5,205 nt of DNA from Bacillota bacterium (GTDB taxonomy: Bacteria > Bacillota > Clostridia > Peptostreptococcales > Anaerovoracaceae), in the NCBI GenBank assembly GCA_017523605.1, contig JAFWVZ010000252.1:1-5205 (forward strand). Reading direction: 5' to 3'. Positions 4,731 to 5,205 of this stretch are shown piece after piece. The notes below the pieces were generated by a model. That model saw only the letters and a list, made by a program, of their open reading frames with translations. It ran no database searches and was not told the origin of the DNA. A program made the position numbers and the translations under genes. The first letter of the stretch is position 1; the number at the start of each line of letters is the position of its first letter.

Positions 4731-5205
4731 TCACCACACCGGTCCTGTATACTCGGTCGGCTGGTACACGGTGCCGGTAAACCAGACCTCGCCGCTGGCC
4801 TTGTCGCGGATCAGGTACATGAACGGCTGGCTAAACGTAAGGTCTATGCGTTTCGTCGGGACTTCCCAGAAGTACTCGAAGCCCGGGCCGCCGTCGCCCA
4901 TGCCGCCAAGAGCGGTAACCGCGCCGGCCTTAATGCCGTCGTTGGAAAAATCGATCGTGGCCTTGTGGACCGCCGTGCTTATGAACGACTTTGCGGAGGA
5001 CAGGCCGGACAGATCCGCCTTGTCCTTGTCGAACACGTCCTTAATGCCGATGCTCATAAGGTCGTCCTTAAGCTTAAGCTCGTAGTCGAACTTAAACATG
5101 GGGATGTAGCCCTCTATTATCGTAAGGTAGCCTTCCTCGAAACTGCTGTTTTCTATGGGCTTAAGGCCGTCCAGCAGAGTGTTTATGGTCTTGGCGTCCG
5201 ACGCC
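4731..5205 (-). CDS. Serpin family protease inhibitor, C-terminal 157 residues (5' end outside window)
   Basis: The end of a serpin gene; the frame is open to the right edge, so ATG 5099 is internal. Serpins trap target proteases by a covalent suicide mechanism using a reactive centre loop. Visible in the fragment: IPMFKFDYELKLKDDLMSIGIKDVFDKDKADLSGLS (residues 34-69, sheet B and helix G/H-type signature, written here only as landmarks IPMFKF and IGIKDVF), STAVHKATIDF (76-86, strand 5A), a hinge DGIKAGAVTA (89-98) with the small residues expected of inhibitory serpins, and the C-terminal signature FSQPFMYLIRDKASGEVWF (124-142). From hinge glycine to QPF the loop is about 12 residues longer than in human alpha-1-antitrypsin and is glycine-rich (GGMGDGGPG, 100-108). 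The protein ends shortly after TGTVYQP with no dockerin or anchor. Whether it is secreted depends on the unseen N terminus. Target proteases, perhaps host or competitor enzymes in a gut setting, are unknown. Confidence 0.93.
   Translation of the reverse strand, partial: ASDAKTINTLLDGLKPIENSSFEEGYLTIIEGYIPMFKFDYELKLKDDLMSIGIKDVFDKDKADLSGLSSAKSFISTAVHKATIDFSNDGIKAGAVTALGGMGDGGPGFEYFWEVPTKRIDLTFSQPFMYLIRDKASGEVWFTGTVYQPTEYTGPVW

Overview
The window looks like chromosomal DNA from an anaerobic, gut-type Firmicute (Clostridia, probably Lachnospiraceae or Ruminococcaceae). The case rests on Firmicutes-style ribosome binding sites (GGAGGTGA, AAGGAG, AGGAG), TTG starts on two genes, a bacterial serpin of clostridial type, a Sel1-repeat protein, and a small membrane-anchored protein of a type I associate with clostridial genomes. 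The genus cannot be fixed from sequence alone. Every gene I can support lies on the minus strand, so the window is transcribed from right to left.

In transcription order, the right edge holds the last 157 codons of a serpin (4731-5205). A 190-bp gap follows (4541-4730), almost filled by five degenerate 30-bp tandem repeats (4562-4711). Next is a DEDDh (DnaQ-like) 3'-5' exonuclease gene (3929-4540). Its last 11 bp overlap the start of a 657-codon gene (1966-3939) that joins an HKD-type phospholipase-D-like nuclease domain to a P-loop ATPase with AAA+/SF3-helicase-like motifs. Then come an AlkZ-related (YcaQ-like) winged-helix protein (1252-1929), a control region with a hairpin, a palindrome and a possible promoter (1162-1235), a Sel1-repeat protein (419-1102), a well-formed extended -10 promoter (377-405), and the start of a single-pass membrane protein (1-346) that runs off the left edge.

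The most interesting element is the nuclease-ATPase. Sampled 60-base lines in its gene are about 38-43 percent GC, while sampled lines in the flanking genes are about 58-70 percent. The change is abrupt near position 4000 and near 1905-1930. The AT-rich block seems to include the last codons of the exonuclease gene and the region just upstream of (perhaps including the first codons of) the AlkZ-like gene. This suggests a horizontally acquired one-gene cargo set into a host operon. A PLD nuclease fused to a NTPase, carried as a foreign single gene, is a reasonable candidate for an anti-phage or anti-plasmid system. No function has been shown and I could not match it to a named defence system.

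The flanking genes look like ordinary host accessory genes: nucleic-acid processing (exonuclease, AlkZ-like), protease inhibition (serpin) and protein-protein scaffolding (Sel1). No tRNA, rRNA, CRISPR array, transposase or integrase is visible, and no gene-free stretch exceeds 190 bp.
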